This document shows positions 34,087 through 40,860 of a DNA stretch of 64,000 nucleotides, piece by piece; positions within the stretch are counted from its first letter, which is position 1, and every line of letters starts with the position of its first letter. This DNA comes from an uncultured Collinsella sp. GTDB lineage: Bacteria > Actinomycetota > Coriobacteriia > Coriobacteriales > Coriobacteriaceae. The notes under the pieces were generated by a model, which was not told where the DNA came from, did no database searches, and saw only the letters and a list, made by a program, of their open reading frames with translations. The stretch is from contig CANRSF010000011.1 of assembly GCA_947642445.1 (NCBI GenBank), positions 1 through 64,000 on the forward strand, written 5' to 3'. A program made the translations under genes and the position numbers.

Positions 34087-36222
34087 ATGCTCTTTTCCCG
34101 CCGTTCTGCTACATTTGCCTGCGCCATTGCGCTTGTCGTAATGGCGGTCACCCCTTATCACCGGTTTTCATCTTCAATCGGCCTAGCGTCAGGTGCAATG
34201 ACCTGGCTCGTTATCCTGGGCGCATGCCTCGCGGCGTTTGTTCATGGTGCTGCGCTATGCAAGGGGGGAATGAGAAGGCCGAGGCATCTCGGTGCCATCG
34301 GTGTTTTCCTTGGTGTTATTGCAACGGTTCCCGAATGGGCCGACCTGGCTTTCTATGCTCGCGGAGACTCTATTCCAATCGTGTTTGCACCGATTTGGTT
34401 GTTACATGGCGTTTCGTGTGTCTCGTGCTTTGTTGGGTCGCTGCTTCTCTCATATGTTATTTGGGGCACGGCGGACTCTCCTTTGACGCAGAGGTCGACA
34501 CGGACTGACGAAAGGGAAACTCGTCACCCGCAGGACGAGATTTTTACAGAAACAATAGCCGTCATGTCTTGCCTGCTGTTTTGCTGTCGAGTTTCATGGA
34601 GAGTCGTTCCCGAGCCATGGGGGATGCCCCCTGTAACGGCCGCGTCAATTGGCCTTGCGCTTTTAATTCCGTTGGTCTATCTCGCATTGACTGTGGCCCC
34701 GCCGTTTTGCCGCCCTCGTGCCTTTGGCCATGGGCGGCGCGACGTGTTTGCCTGTTCTGTGCTCGTAGCAGTTCCTATTGGTCTTATTCCGGCTGTTGAG
34801 GCGGCATACTTCGCAAGCGATGCCGTGGTCATTGCATTGCTGGCGATGGGGTCCGTTATCGCTGCTGCCTTCGTATGCATGTTGCTAAGGGGGAAACGGG
34901 ACAACAATTCGGATATCGCCTGTGCGTCCGACACATTCGATGCGGGGGTGTTTTCCCCTGCCCTCTCGCCTAGAGAAGAGCAGTTTGTTCGACTGCTGCT
35001 CAAAGGGAAAACGCCGGCGGAAATTGCCAAGGAGACGGATACGAAGCCATCGACGGTGAGAACAACGCTTCACCGAGCATACGGGAAGGCGTCGGTTGCG
35101 GGCTCACGCGAGCTCGTGGCGCTGTTTGCGGGTGAGGGCGATACTGTAGGGCATGAGCTACCGCAGCGGCATGCTGATGATATAGTGGCATCAGCTCGAA
35201 CGCGCCGGCTGTTTCGATACCTGCTCACATTATTCTTTATCCTCCTTGCGGCGGGGCCCTTGGTAATGGCGGATAGCGATTGGGGGTCCGGTGTTTCGCG
35301 GGCTGTCGCCTTTTCCCTCTTAAGCTACGCATTGGGTCTCGGACTGCTTCTGTCGCTACGCTACGCGGGTGGAAAAGCGAATCGTGGCGCTGCGCTGGAT
35401 AGAGCGGGTGAAGCGATTTGGCTCGGAAGCCCGTACGTATGGGCGGTGCTATCTGCTGTGGAATGGTCTTTTATCTATATCGCGGCATTGATGTGCATAC
35501 GCGTTCCGTTGATGGCTGTGCCGGTCCTGTTTTGCGGCGTGGCGTCTACGGCTTCGCTCGCTGTTGGGCTGCGTCCGTTTAAGGTGCATGCCCATGCTCG
35601 GGCTATCGTGCCGTTGGTGTCAATGGGCATGGTTGCCTTAATCTATGCGGTCGCTAGGGGGCGAATCCATGGACTTGCGGTGCTGACGGGGGTGCTGCTC
35701 ACATATATAGTGATGCGAAGCTGTCCGCAGCGCAAAATGCTTGGGATATGGATGCTTTGCTTCGGGGCGACGGCTCCTGTTTGGGCTGTCTTGCTCAATA
35801 TGGTGCAGGATCTGACGGTTTTCGAGCCGTTGTTCCTCGCGTCGTTGTTGGGGCAAAGTTCGGCTGTCAATGTCGTCGTGGCAACGGTGATTGTTTGCTG
35901 GTCTGTGCCCATGTTCGTTACGCACATCGCGCTCGCCCGCTCGGTTGAGGACGAGAAGGCCGTCTTGGAGTACCGGGCGAACGGGTCCACCGAAACGGCC
36001 CGCGTGCGCCAGCTGGCCCTGCTTACGTCGCGCTCCCTTTCTGATGTTCAGTCGCAAATTTTGCTGATGACGGCAGAGGGAGCAACGACAAAGGCCATTG
36101 CGGAGGATGTCGGTTACGCTGCATCTACGGTGCAAGCGCTGCGGTCTGCATCTTACCGCCAGTTGAAGATCAAGAATAAGGCGGAGCTAATTTTATTGTT
36201 ATCGCAGGTAAATAACGTGTAA
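34087..36222 (+). CDS. Membrane transcriptional regulator with two LuxR-type HTH domains
   Basis: 711 aa from ATG 34087 (GGAGG at 34078-34082, 4 nt spacing). Two similar halves: about eight hydrophobic helices (residues 7-266) followed by HTH-1 (293-347, LSPREEQFVRLLLKGKTPAE then IAKETDTKPSTVRTTLH); then about seven further helices (370-630) followed by HTH-2 (651-711, LSDVQSQILLMTAEGATTKA then IAEDVGYAASTVQALR). HTH-1 is canonical; HTH-2 is divergent but keeps the turn and the STV recognition start. Membrane LuxR regulators with one HTH are common in Coriobacteriia; two in a chain suggests fusion or tandem duplication. Codons are A/T-richer than the flanks. Directly upstream of the secreted-protein/ABC genes, which it probably controls. 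Confidence 0.88.
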   Translation: MLFSRRSATFACAIALVVMAVTPYHRFSSSIGLASGAMTWLVILGACLAAFVHGAALCKGGMRRPRHLGAIGVFLGVIATVPEWADLAFYARGDSIPIVFAPIWLLHGVSCVSCFVGSLLLSYVIWGTADSPLTQRSTRTDERETRHPQDEIFTETIAVMSCLLFCCRVSWRVVPEPWGMPPVTAASIGLALLIPLVYLALTVAPPFCRPRAFGHGRRDVFACSVLVAVPIGLIPAVEAAYFASDAVVIALLAMGSVIAAAFVCMLLRGKRDNNSDIACASDTFDAGVFSPALSPREEQFVRLLLKGKTPAEIAKETDTKPSTVRTTLHRAYGKASVAGSRELVALFAGEGDTVGHELPQRHADDIVASARTRRLFRYLLTLFFILLAAGPLVMADSDWGSGVSRAVAFSLLSYALGLGLLLSLRYAGGKANRGAALDRAGEAIWLGSPYVWAVLSAVEWSFIYIAALMCIRVPLMAVPVLFCGVASTASLAVGLRPFKVHAHARAIVPLVSMGMVALIYAVARGRIHGLAVLTGVLLTYIVMRSCPQRKMLGIWMLCFGATAPVWAVLLNMVQDLTVFEPLFLASLLGQSSAVNVVVATVIVCWSVPMFVTHIALARSVEDEKAVLEYRANGSTETARVRQLALLTSRSLSDVQSQILLMTAEGATTKAIAEDVGYAASTVQALRSASYRQLKIKNKAELILLLSQVNNV

Positions 36223-36258
36223 ACGCCTGAGCAATCAACTCAATAGCGGGTGTTTACA
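36218..36258. promoter_or_regulatory. TGTAAAC...GTTTACA inverted repeat before the secreted-protein gene
   Basis: TGTAAAC (36218-36224, overlapping the regulator's TAA) and GTTTACA (36252-36258), flanked by GCC/GGGT. It sits about 75 nt before the secreted-protein start: a candidate operator for the membrane regulator. A GCGTCGACGC palindrome lies further down. Confidence 0.4.
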
Positions 36259-36331
36259 GACATCTTTCTCTATTCATGCGAAGGTTGCCGTGCGTCGACG
36301 CATTGTTAACCGCTTTTGATTGGAGAAGGCC

Positions 36332-36844
36332 ATGATTAAGCCAAGGAGCGCTATTGCTCGAATCGGAGTCGGCTTGGTGATTGCAGCTGGTCTGTCCCTA
36401 GGGGTTCCCGCTGCATCGTTTGCACAAGAGGAGTTTGACACCTCTCAGGTTTCCAGCATTACTCAAAACGCCGATACGGGAATTACGACCTGTACGAACA
36501 ATGCCGATAAGGCATTTAGTTTTCAATGTGCCGGGACGAGTGCAACTGGCTACCGTCAAAAGGATGATTCCTCATCGCTCTATCTGGATATCCAGGGCCA
36601 TACGGGAAATCCGCTTCGGTTATATACAGACGGTGCGTATAACACAAGCGGTAGCGGCAGCATGAATTGTACTCAGGGAACGTATCGTTCGAATCACAAG
36701 GGACAGTGGGAAATGTATAACCTCGTCCGTGAGAACGGGCGATCTGCGGCGCGACTGACTGCATGGGCGGAGTCTGGCTACGGCACTGTTATTGGCGTAT
36801 GGAGCCCCGACTGCGTCGGGCATTTCCACAAGCTTCCCGCATAG
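36332..36844 (+). CDS. Secreted protein of about 14 kDa after processing, unknown
   Basis: 170 aa from ATG 36332 (GGAGAAGG just upstream; the in-frame TTG 36320 overlaps it). A clear signal peptide: MIKPRSAIARIG, hydrophobic VGLVIAAGLSLGVPAAS, predicted cut after ASFA before QEEFD. The mature part of about 135 aa is polar, Gly/Ser/Thr/Tyr-rich, with four cysteines (TTCTN, FQCAG, MNCTQ, SPDCVG) that may form two disulfides, and ends HFHKLPA. The layout (small exported protein, dedicated ABC genes, adjacent regulator) recalls bacteriocin-type or surface-peptide systems, but I recognise no family and see no leader with a double-glycine site; export would be Sec-dependent. Confidence 0.75.
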   Translation: MIKPRSAIARIGVGLVIAAGLSLGVPAASFAQEEFDTSQVSSITQNADTGITTCTNNADKAFSFQCAGTSATGYRQKDDSSSLYLDIQGHTGNPLRLYTDGAYNTSGSGSMNCTQGTYRSNHKGQWEMYNLVRENGRSAARLTAWAESGYGTVIGVWSPDCVGHFHKLPA

Positions 36845-36858
36845 TTGTTTGAAATGGC

Positions 36859-36892
36859 TCCCTTCCGGCTTTCTGGGTCGGAAGGGGGAGGA
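36859..36892 (+). promoter_or_regulatory. Hairpin adjoining the first permease ribosome site
   Basis: CTCCCTTCCG (about 36858-36867) pairs with CGGAAGGGGGAG (about 36879-36890, one extra G). The right arm runs into the GGGGGAGGAGG ribosome site, so folding could limit permease translation relative to the secreted protein. Confidence 0.45.
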
Positions 36893-36898
36893 GGACGT

Positions 36899-37780
36899 AT
36901 GAACCAAAAGCTCGCAAGATACGAACTGTCGAAAACGATTAGACGTCCAGCTTTTATCCTTGCTCTCTTGATTGCGGTCGCAGTTGCAATAGCTGCCGCG
37001 CTGGAGCCGTGGGCAAATTTGGAAAAAGAGCGCCACAACCTTCTTTCTTTTGGTTACGGCGTTGGCGTGCAAGCCGAAAATTATCTCGGTCAAACACGTG
37101 AAAGCAGCTTCGGTAACTGGATTGTTGTGAGCGCGAACGCGCCACTGTCTGCGTCGGTGTTTTTCTATGCACTGCCCCTGCTTGCAATGTTGGCTGGATC
37201 TTGGTCGTGTCTCTTTGAGCGTTTGAGTGGTTATGACATGCAGATATGCACGCGCGTTTCCAGAAAGGCGTACGTGAACGTAAAGATGCTGTCTGCTTTC
37301 CTCTCCGCGTTTACAGTGACTGCCATTCCTCTGCTCGTCAATTTCCTGATCGTCTCGATGCTTTTTCCTGCGTATCTTCCTCGGGTCGATGAGTCGACTT
37401 ACGTAGGACTTTACCTGCATAGCTACTTCTCCGGTCTATTTTATTCGCATCCTTTGTCATATGTGCTCGCATACACGCTGTTCGATGCTGTCACGCTCGG
37501 GACTTTATCCATGGCTGTAACTGGCTTCTCAATTTTGTTTCGTAGCAGAATCAAAGCGATAATTGTCCCGTATCTGCTAATGGTTGCGTGGCATTTTGCA
37601 AATGGCTGGATCTTCGGCGTAATGGCTTGTGTGGGGTTTAACTGCAATATCCTCAACAGCATCAGGTCGGAATCGCTGAATAACTGGCCAGACATTCGAG
37701 CCGGTTTTGCGGAAATCATATTATTGACCCTTGCTTCGTTGGCTTTTTCTGGGGCGTGGAAAAGACGCGAGGTGGTCTGA
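36899..37780 (+). CDS. ABC transporter permease subunit 1
   Basis: 293 aa from ATG 36899 set by GGGGGAGGAGG; an earlier TTG is rejected. It has an N-terminal basic segment and a first helix (PAFILALLIAVAVAIAAAL). A long extracytoplasmic loop follows (residues about 40-80), then five further helices (SASVFFYALPLLAMLAGSW, TVTAIPLLVNFLIVSMLF and others), ending with a cytoplasmic basic tail (WKRREVV). This matches ABC-2-type permeases of peptide or antimicrobial export and immunity systems. Its stop overlaps the next permease start (TGATG). Confidence 0.78.
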   Translation: MNQKLARYELSKTIRRPAFILALLIAVAVAIAAALEPWANLEKERHNLLSFGYGVGVQAENYLGQTRESSFGNWIVVSANAPLSASVFFYALPLLAMLAGSWSCLFERLSGYDMQICTRVSRKAYVNVKMLSAFLSAFTVTAIPLLVNFLIVSMLFPAYLPRVDESTYVGLYLHSYFSGLFYSHPLSYVLAYTLFDAVTLGTLSMAVTGFSILFRSRIKAIIVPYLLMVAWHFANGWIFGVMACVGFNCNILNSIRSESLNNWPDIRAGFAEIILLTLASLAFSGAWKRREVV

Positions 37781-38616
37781 TGCTGTTTAGGCTGGTCGCC
37801 GCGGACCTGAGGACCGTTTTGAAGAAGAACATCATCACTTTTATTGCAATTGCGGCAGTGACCGTTGCGAACTTGGTGTACGCCTACGGATTGTCTTCTG
37901 TGTATGGGGTTAGAACGGATACCTTGGGGTTTGCGGATAATCTTGCGCTCGTGTTTGCCGGATCTGCTCCGTTTGAGCCTAGGCCCGGGGTCATGTTTGT
38001 GCCTCCGCTAGGATGGCTATTTCTCATTCTGCTTATTCTCTATACAACACTCGACTATCCGACCGAATCGTTGCACGGGTTTGGTTTGCAAGCGCTTGTT
38101 CGATGCCGGGCAAGAACCCTTTGGTGGGTCTCGCGTTTTATCTTGGTGGCGGCAGTAACGGCATTTTCACTGCTCGTGGTGGTTTGCTCTGTTGTGATTT
38201 GGAGCTTGGTGGTGAGCTCCTCGTTCAGCGCGGTCATTCATGGTGAGTCGCTTCAACTGGCTAATTTGGCGCCGTGGTTTCTCAAAGCTGCCGAGGCAGA
38301 TGCGCTGCCGTTTTTCATAGGTCTCTTATTTGCTTTTGAGGCGCTTGCGTTTGCGCAGGCAGCGGTTGGGTTTGTGCTTGGGTCGTCAGTCTCGTTTGTG
38401 GTTTTAATGAGCTACCTGATCTGCTCGGCATATGCACGACATTGGGCGCTATTGGGTAACGCCTTGATGCTGTTGCGCTGGGGTGGAATTGTCAAAGAGG
38501 GAATCGCGGCGGGCTCGAGTGTCTTGTCATCAATTGGGCTTATGTCGTTATGCCTATCGTTGGGTGGACTGTGGTTTCGAAGGGCCGACCTTATAGAAAA
38601 GGGGGACAAGATATGA
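37780..38616 (+). CDS. ABC transporter permease subunit 2
   Basis: 278 aa from ATG 37780, overlapping the previous stop by 1 nt; GAGGTGG provides the ribosome site. Six hydrophobic helices (NIITFIAIAAVTVANLVYAY, GWLFLILLILYTTLDY and others) with a short cytoplasmic start MLFRLVAADLRTVLKKN, again ABC-2-like. It is not closely similar to permease 1, so the transporter is probably a heteromer of two permeases and the ATPase encoded next. Ends in ATGA overlap with that ATPase gene. Confidence 0.78.
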   Translation: MLFRLVAADLRTVLKKNIITFIAIAAVTVANLVYAYGLSSVYGVRTDTLGFADNLALVFAGSAPFEPRPGVMFVPPLGWLFLILLILYTTLDYPTESLHGFGLQALVRCRARTLWWVSRFILVAAVTAFSLLVVVCSVVIWSLVVSSSFSAVIHGESLQLANLAPWFLKAAEADALPFFIGLLFAFEALAFAQAAVGFVLGSSVSFVVLMSYLICSAYARHWALLGNALMLLRWGGIVKEGIAAGSSVLSSIGLMSLCLSLGGLWFRRADLIEKGDKI

Positions 38617-39257
38617 GTGTGATCGTAAGGGGCGTATCGAAGCGCATGGGTAAAAACGATGTCCTGCGCAACGTGTCCATCGAGGTTGACCCTGGGACTG
38701 TGGTCGGGCTTCAGGGGATAAACGGTTCGGGTAAGACCATGCTCATGCGAGCGGTTTGCGGGTTGATCAAGCCTACCGAAGGCGAAATCTCTATCGATGG
38801 CCAAAGGCTTGGGGCGGACATCTCGTTCCCGCCGAGTCTGGGGATGTTGATCGAGGCGCCTTCCTTTTTGGGATATCTGTCTGGCTACGACAATCTGAAG
38901 CTCATCGCTCAGATCAAGGGCGTTGCCACCCCCGAGGACATTCGCTCTGCCCTGCGGCTCGTGGGGCTCGATGCAGACGAAAAAAAGAAGTTCCGAGCAT
39001 ACTCGCTTGGGATGAAGCAGCGTCTGGGGATAGCTGCGGCAATTATGGAGAAGCCGAAGCTGCTTGTTCTCGATGAGCCAACGAATGCCCTCGACGAAGC
39101 GGGCGTTGAAATGCTCAAGCGCGTTGTGGCGATGGCGGCATCAACGGGTCGTGAGGTCCTTCTGTCCAGCCATGACGGAGAGGTGCTCGAGGAACTGGCC
39201 GATCGGGTTTACTGCATGCGCGACGGTGCCGTTGTGAAAGTTCGGGAAAGGTCGTGA
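38613..39257 (+). CDS. ABC transporter ATP-binding protein
   Basis: 214 aa; ATG 38613 overlaps the permease stop (ATGA), with AGGGGGA upstream. Complete ABC nucleotide-binding domain: Walker A INGSGKTMLMRAV, signature YSLGMKQRLGIAAAI, Walker B LLVLDEPTNALDEAG, and switch His in LLSSHDGE. Length and sequence fit the short lantibiotic-immunity/bacitracin-type exporters (LanF/BcrA-like) rather than importers; no substrate-binding protein is encoded nearby. Drives the two permeases of this cassette. Confidence 0.92.
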   Translation: MSVIVRGVSKRMGKNDVLRNVSIEVDPGTVVGLQGINGSGKTMLMRAVCGLIKPTEGEISIDGQRLGADISFPPSLGMLIEAPSFLGYLSGYDNLKLIAQIKGVATPEDIRSALRLVGLDADEKKKFRAYSLGMKQRLGIAAAIMEKPKLLVLDEPTNALDEAGVEMLKRVVAMAASTGREVLLSSHDGEVLEELADRVYCMRDGAVVKVRERS

Positions 39258-39922
39258 GCGCGATGAAGAAGACCCTGTGGACGAGAAGATCGGCGCTCGC
39301 GCTTTTTTGCTGTGCTGCTGCCGGCCTTGCGGGCATGAGGGTGAGCGTCGTTAACGGGAACCGGACGGTCATTCCTGAGAAATATTACGCGGAGGGCGAA
39401 TGGCTCTCGATGGATGGAGCGTTTCTGGGGTCGAAGGATGTGGTGACTGATGGGTATTCGTTTTGCATAGACGGGGCAGAGTTGCTCACGCCGCGCGAGT
39501 ATCTCAAACGAGCACATGACGATTATTCAAAATATGGCACCGTGGATACGAAAACGAGACTGAAGGATGCCGACATCACGTGCGTTATCGCCGTAAAGAT
39601 GCGTGTCAGAAATAGGGATAATATCGACGGTGGAATCAAAGCGTATGTTTGGCATCTGGTTCCGGAGTCTGCGCCAAACTATGATTTTGTAGTCAATACC
39701 GATCTGATAACGCAAGCCATGCCGGTCCTTGGCGGCTCTGCTGCGTTTGCCGTGGAGGTTGGGGCAGAAAACGAGTTGCTCGTCCCATTTATGATGCAGA
39801 ACACCAACGACTATTTCGAAGGTTACGAGACCGTCCGTTTTGAGAAAGCATTTCCCGGGACTTACACGATGAAGATGACCGATCTGCCGGAGCGGAGGCT
39901 CTTAAGGTTTGAAGTGAAATAG
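39254..39922 (+). CDS. Exported or membrane-tethered protein of unknown function
   Basis: 222 aa. GTG 39254 overlaps the ATPase stop (GTGA); an ATG at 39263 is an alternative. The N-terminus MSAMKKTLWTRRSALALFCC looks like a signal peptide (basic stretch, then ALALFCCAAAGLAGM), without a good lipobox. The rest is a soluble beta-rich domain (WLSMDGAFLGSKDVVTDGYS, ITCVIAVKMRVRN, FPGTYTMKMTDLPERR) that I cannot assign; similar-sized accessory proteins occur beside ABC-2 exporters. Last gene of the cassette, followed by a strong hairpin. Confidence 0.7.
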   Translation: MSAMKKTLWTRRSALALFCCAAAGLAGMRVSVVNGNRTVIPEKYYAEGEWLSMDGAFLGSKDVVTDGYSFCIDGAELLTPREYLKRAHDDYSKYGTVDTKTRLKDADITCVIAVKMRVRNRDNIDGGIKAYVWHLVPESAPNYDFVVNTDLITQAMPVLGGSAAFAVEVGAENELLVPFMMQNTNDYFEGYETVRFEKAFPGTYTMKMTDLPERRLLRFEVK

Positions 39923-39959
39923 CTCGAGAGCAAGGCAAAACGGGTCCATTGGCGGTACG

Positions 39960-39999
39960 CGCGCCCGATTCCAGGCGCCCCGGCCCGGAATCGGGCGCG
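39960..39999. terminator. Strong hairpin between convergent genes
   Basis: Perfect 13-bp inverted repeat CGCGCCCGATTCC (39960-39972) / GGAATCGGGCGCG (39987-39999). No T-tract on either strand, so termination is inferred only from its position between convergent genes. Confidence 0.5.
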
Positions 40000-40027
40000 G
40001 GACGAGGCGCCTTCGGTGTCGGCCGGC

Positions 40028-40744
40028 CTACCGCTTCTTCTTGCTCTTCTTCTGCTTGCGCTGCTTGCCCTTGGTCTCCTGGGGCTTGTCGCCCTGTTTT
40101 GCTTCGGCAGCGGCCTTTTCTGCCTTCATCTTCTTGCGTTTGGTCTCGATGCGGAGTTTTTTGTTGATGCGCGCCTTAAGGAAGGGACCGAACTGCTCGG
40201 CATCGCCGCGGACAAAGGTGTCCTTAGGGATCGTCACGCCCTGGTCGGCGAACATGGCCACAAAGATGCGCTCGCCGTCGAGCACGTGGTCGAGCTTTTC
40301 AAACGGGAAGAACTGCGACTTGCCGCTCGTGCCCCAAACCATCAGGCCGTCCTCGTTGGCGGCGACGCGGCGATAGCGGCCACCCATGGACTCGTCTGCC
40401 TCGACGGCATCGATAAAGTCGCGCGCGAGCGTATGGTGCAGATTTTTGCTCCACCAGGCCAAAAAGGCGCCGAACACGATCAGCACGACGCCGAACTTGA
40501 TCCAGCTGCCGCCGGCCACCAGCATGCCGATGCCGATGAGCGCGGCAATTGCCGCGGCGACATACAGCGAGCCGCGACGCCTGGGCGAGGCGACCAGGCG
40601 GGCGAAGTCGGTGACGAGGTCGTTTTCGTATTGGTACTCGTTGAGGTACAGGATGCCGTCGTCGGCTGCGGCCTGCTCCTCGAGCGCGACCTCGACCTGG
40701 TCGGCTGCTTCGGAGGGAACGAGGTTGCTCTCTGCGTCTGCCAT
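40028..40744 (-). CDS. YcxB-like membrane protein with lysine-rich tail
   Basis: 238 aa; AGGAG precedes ATG 40744. Acidic N-terminus, two adjacent transmembrane helices (about 62-100, SLYVAAAIAALIGIGMLVAG and FGVVLIVFGAFLAWW), then a soluble domain (ANEDGLMVWGTSGKSQFFPF, HVLDGERIFVAMF) like the YcxB family, and a tail of about 45 residues that is nearly all Lys/Ala/Gln/Arg. Function unknown. It is divergent from dnaX, with 116 nt between the starts. Confidence 0.8.
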   Translation of the reverse strand: MADAESNLVPSEAADQVEVALEEQAAADDGILYLNEYQYENDLVTDFARLVASPRRRGSLYVAAAIAALIGIGMLVAGGSWIKFGVVLIVFGAFLAWWSKNLHHTLARDFIDAVEADESMGGRYRRVAANEDGLMVWGTSGKSQFFPFEKLDHVLDGERIFVAMFADQGVTIPKDTFVRGDAEQFGPFLKARINKKLRIETKRKKMKAEKAAAEAKQGDKPQETKGKQRKQKKSKKKR

Positions 40745-40860
40745 GCTCTTTGGACTCCTATCGCGGCGGGCTCGCCGTACGGGTTATTATGGAATGCAGT
40801 ATGCCGTGCGACCGCATGGCCGCCGCGGCAACAAGACTCAGTATACCCGGGGGAGCACCC

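Noticed and set aside
36332-36844. Double-glycine-leader bacteriocin precursor
   Set aside because: The N-terminus is a standard Sec signal peptide with an ASFA cut site, not a short GG leader, and the cassette has no peptidase-containing ABC protein.
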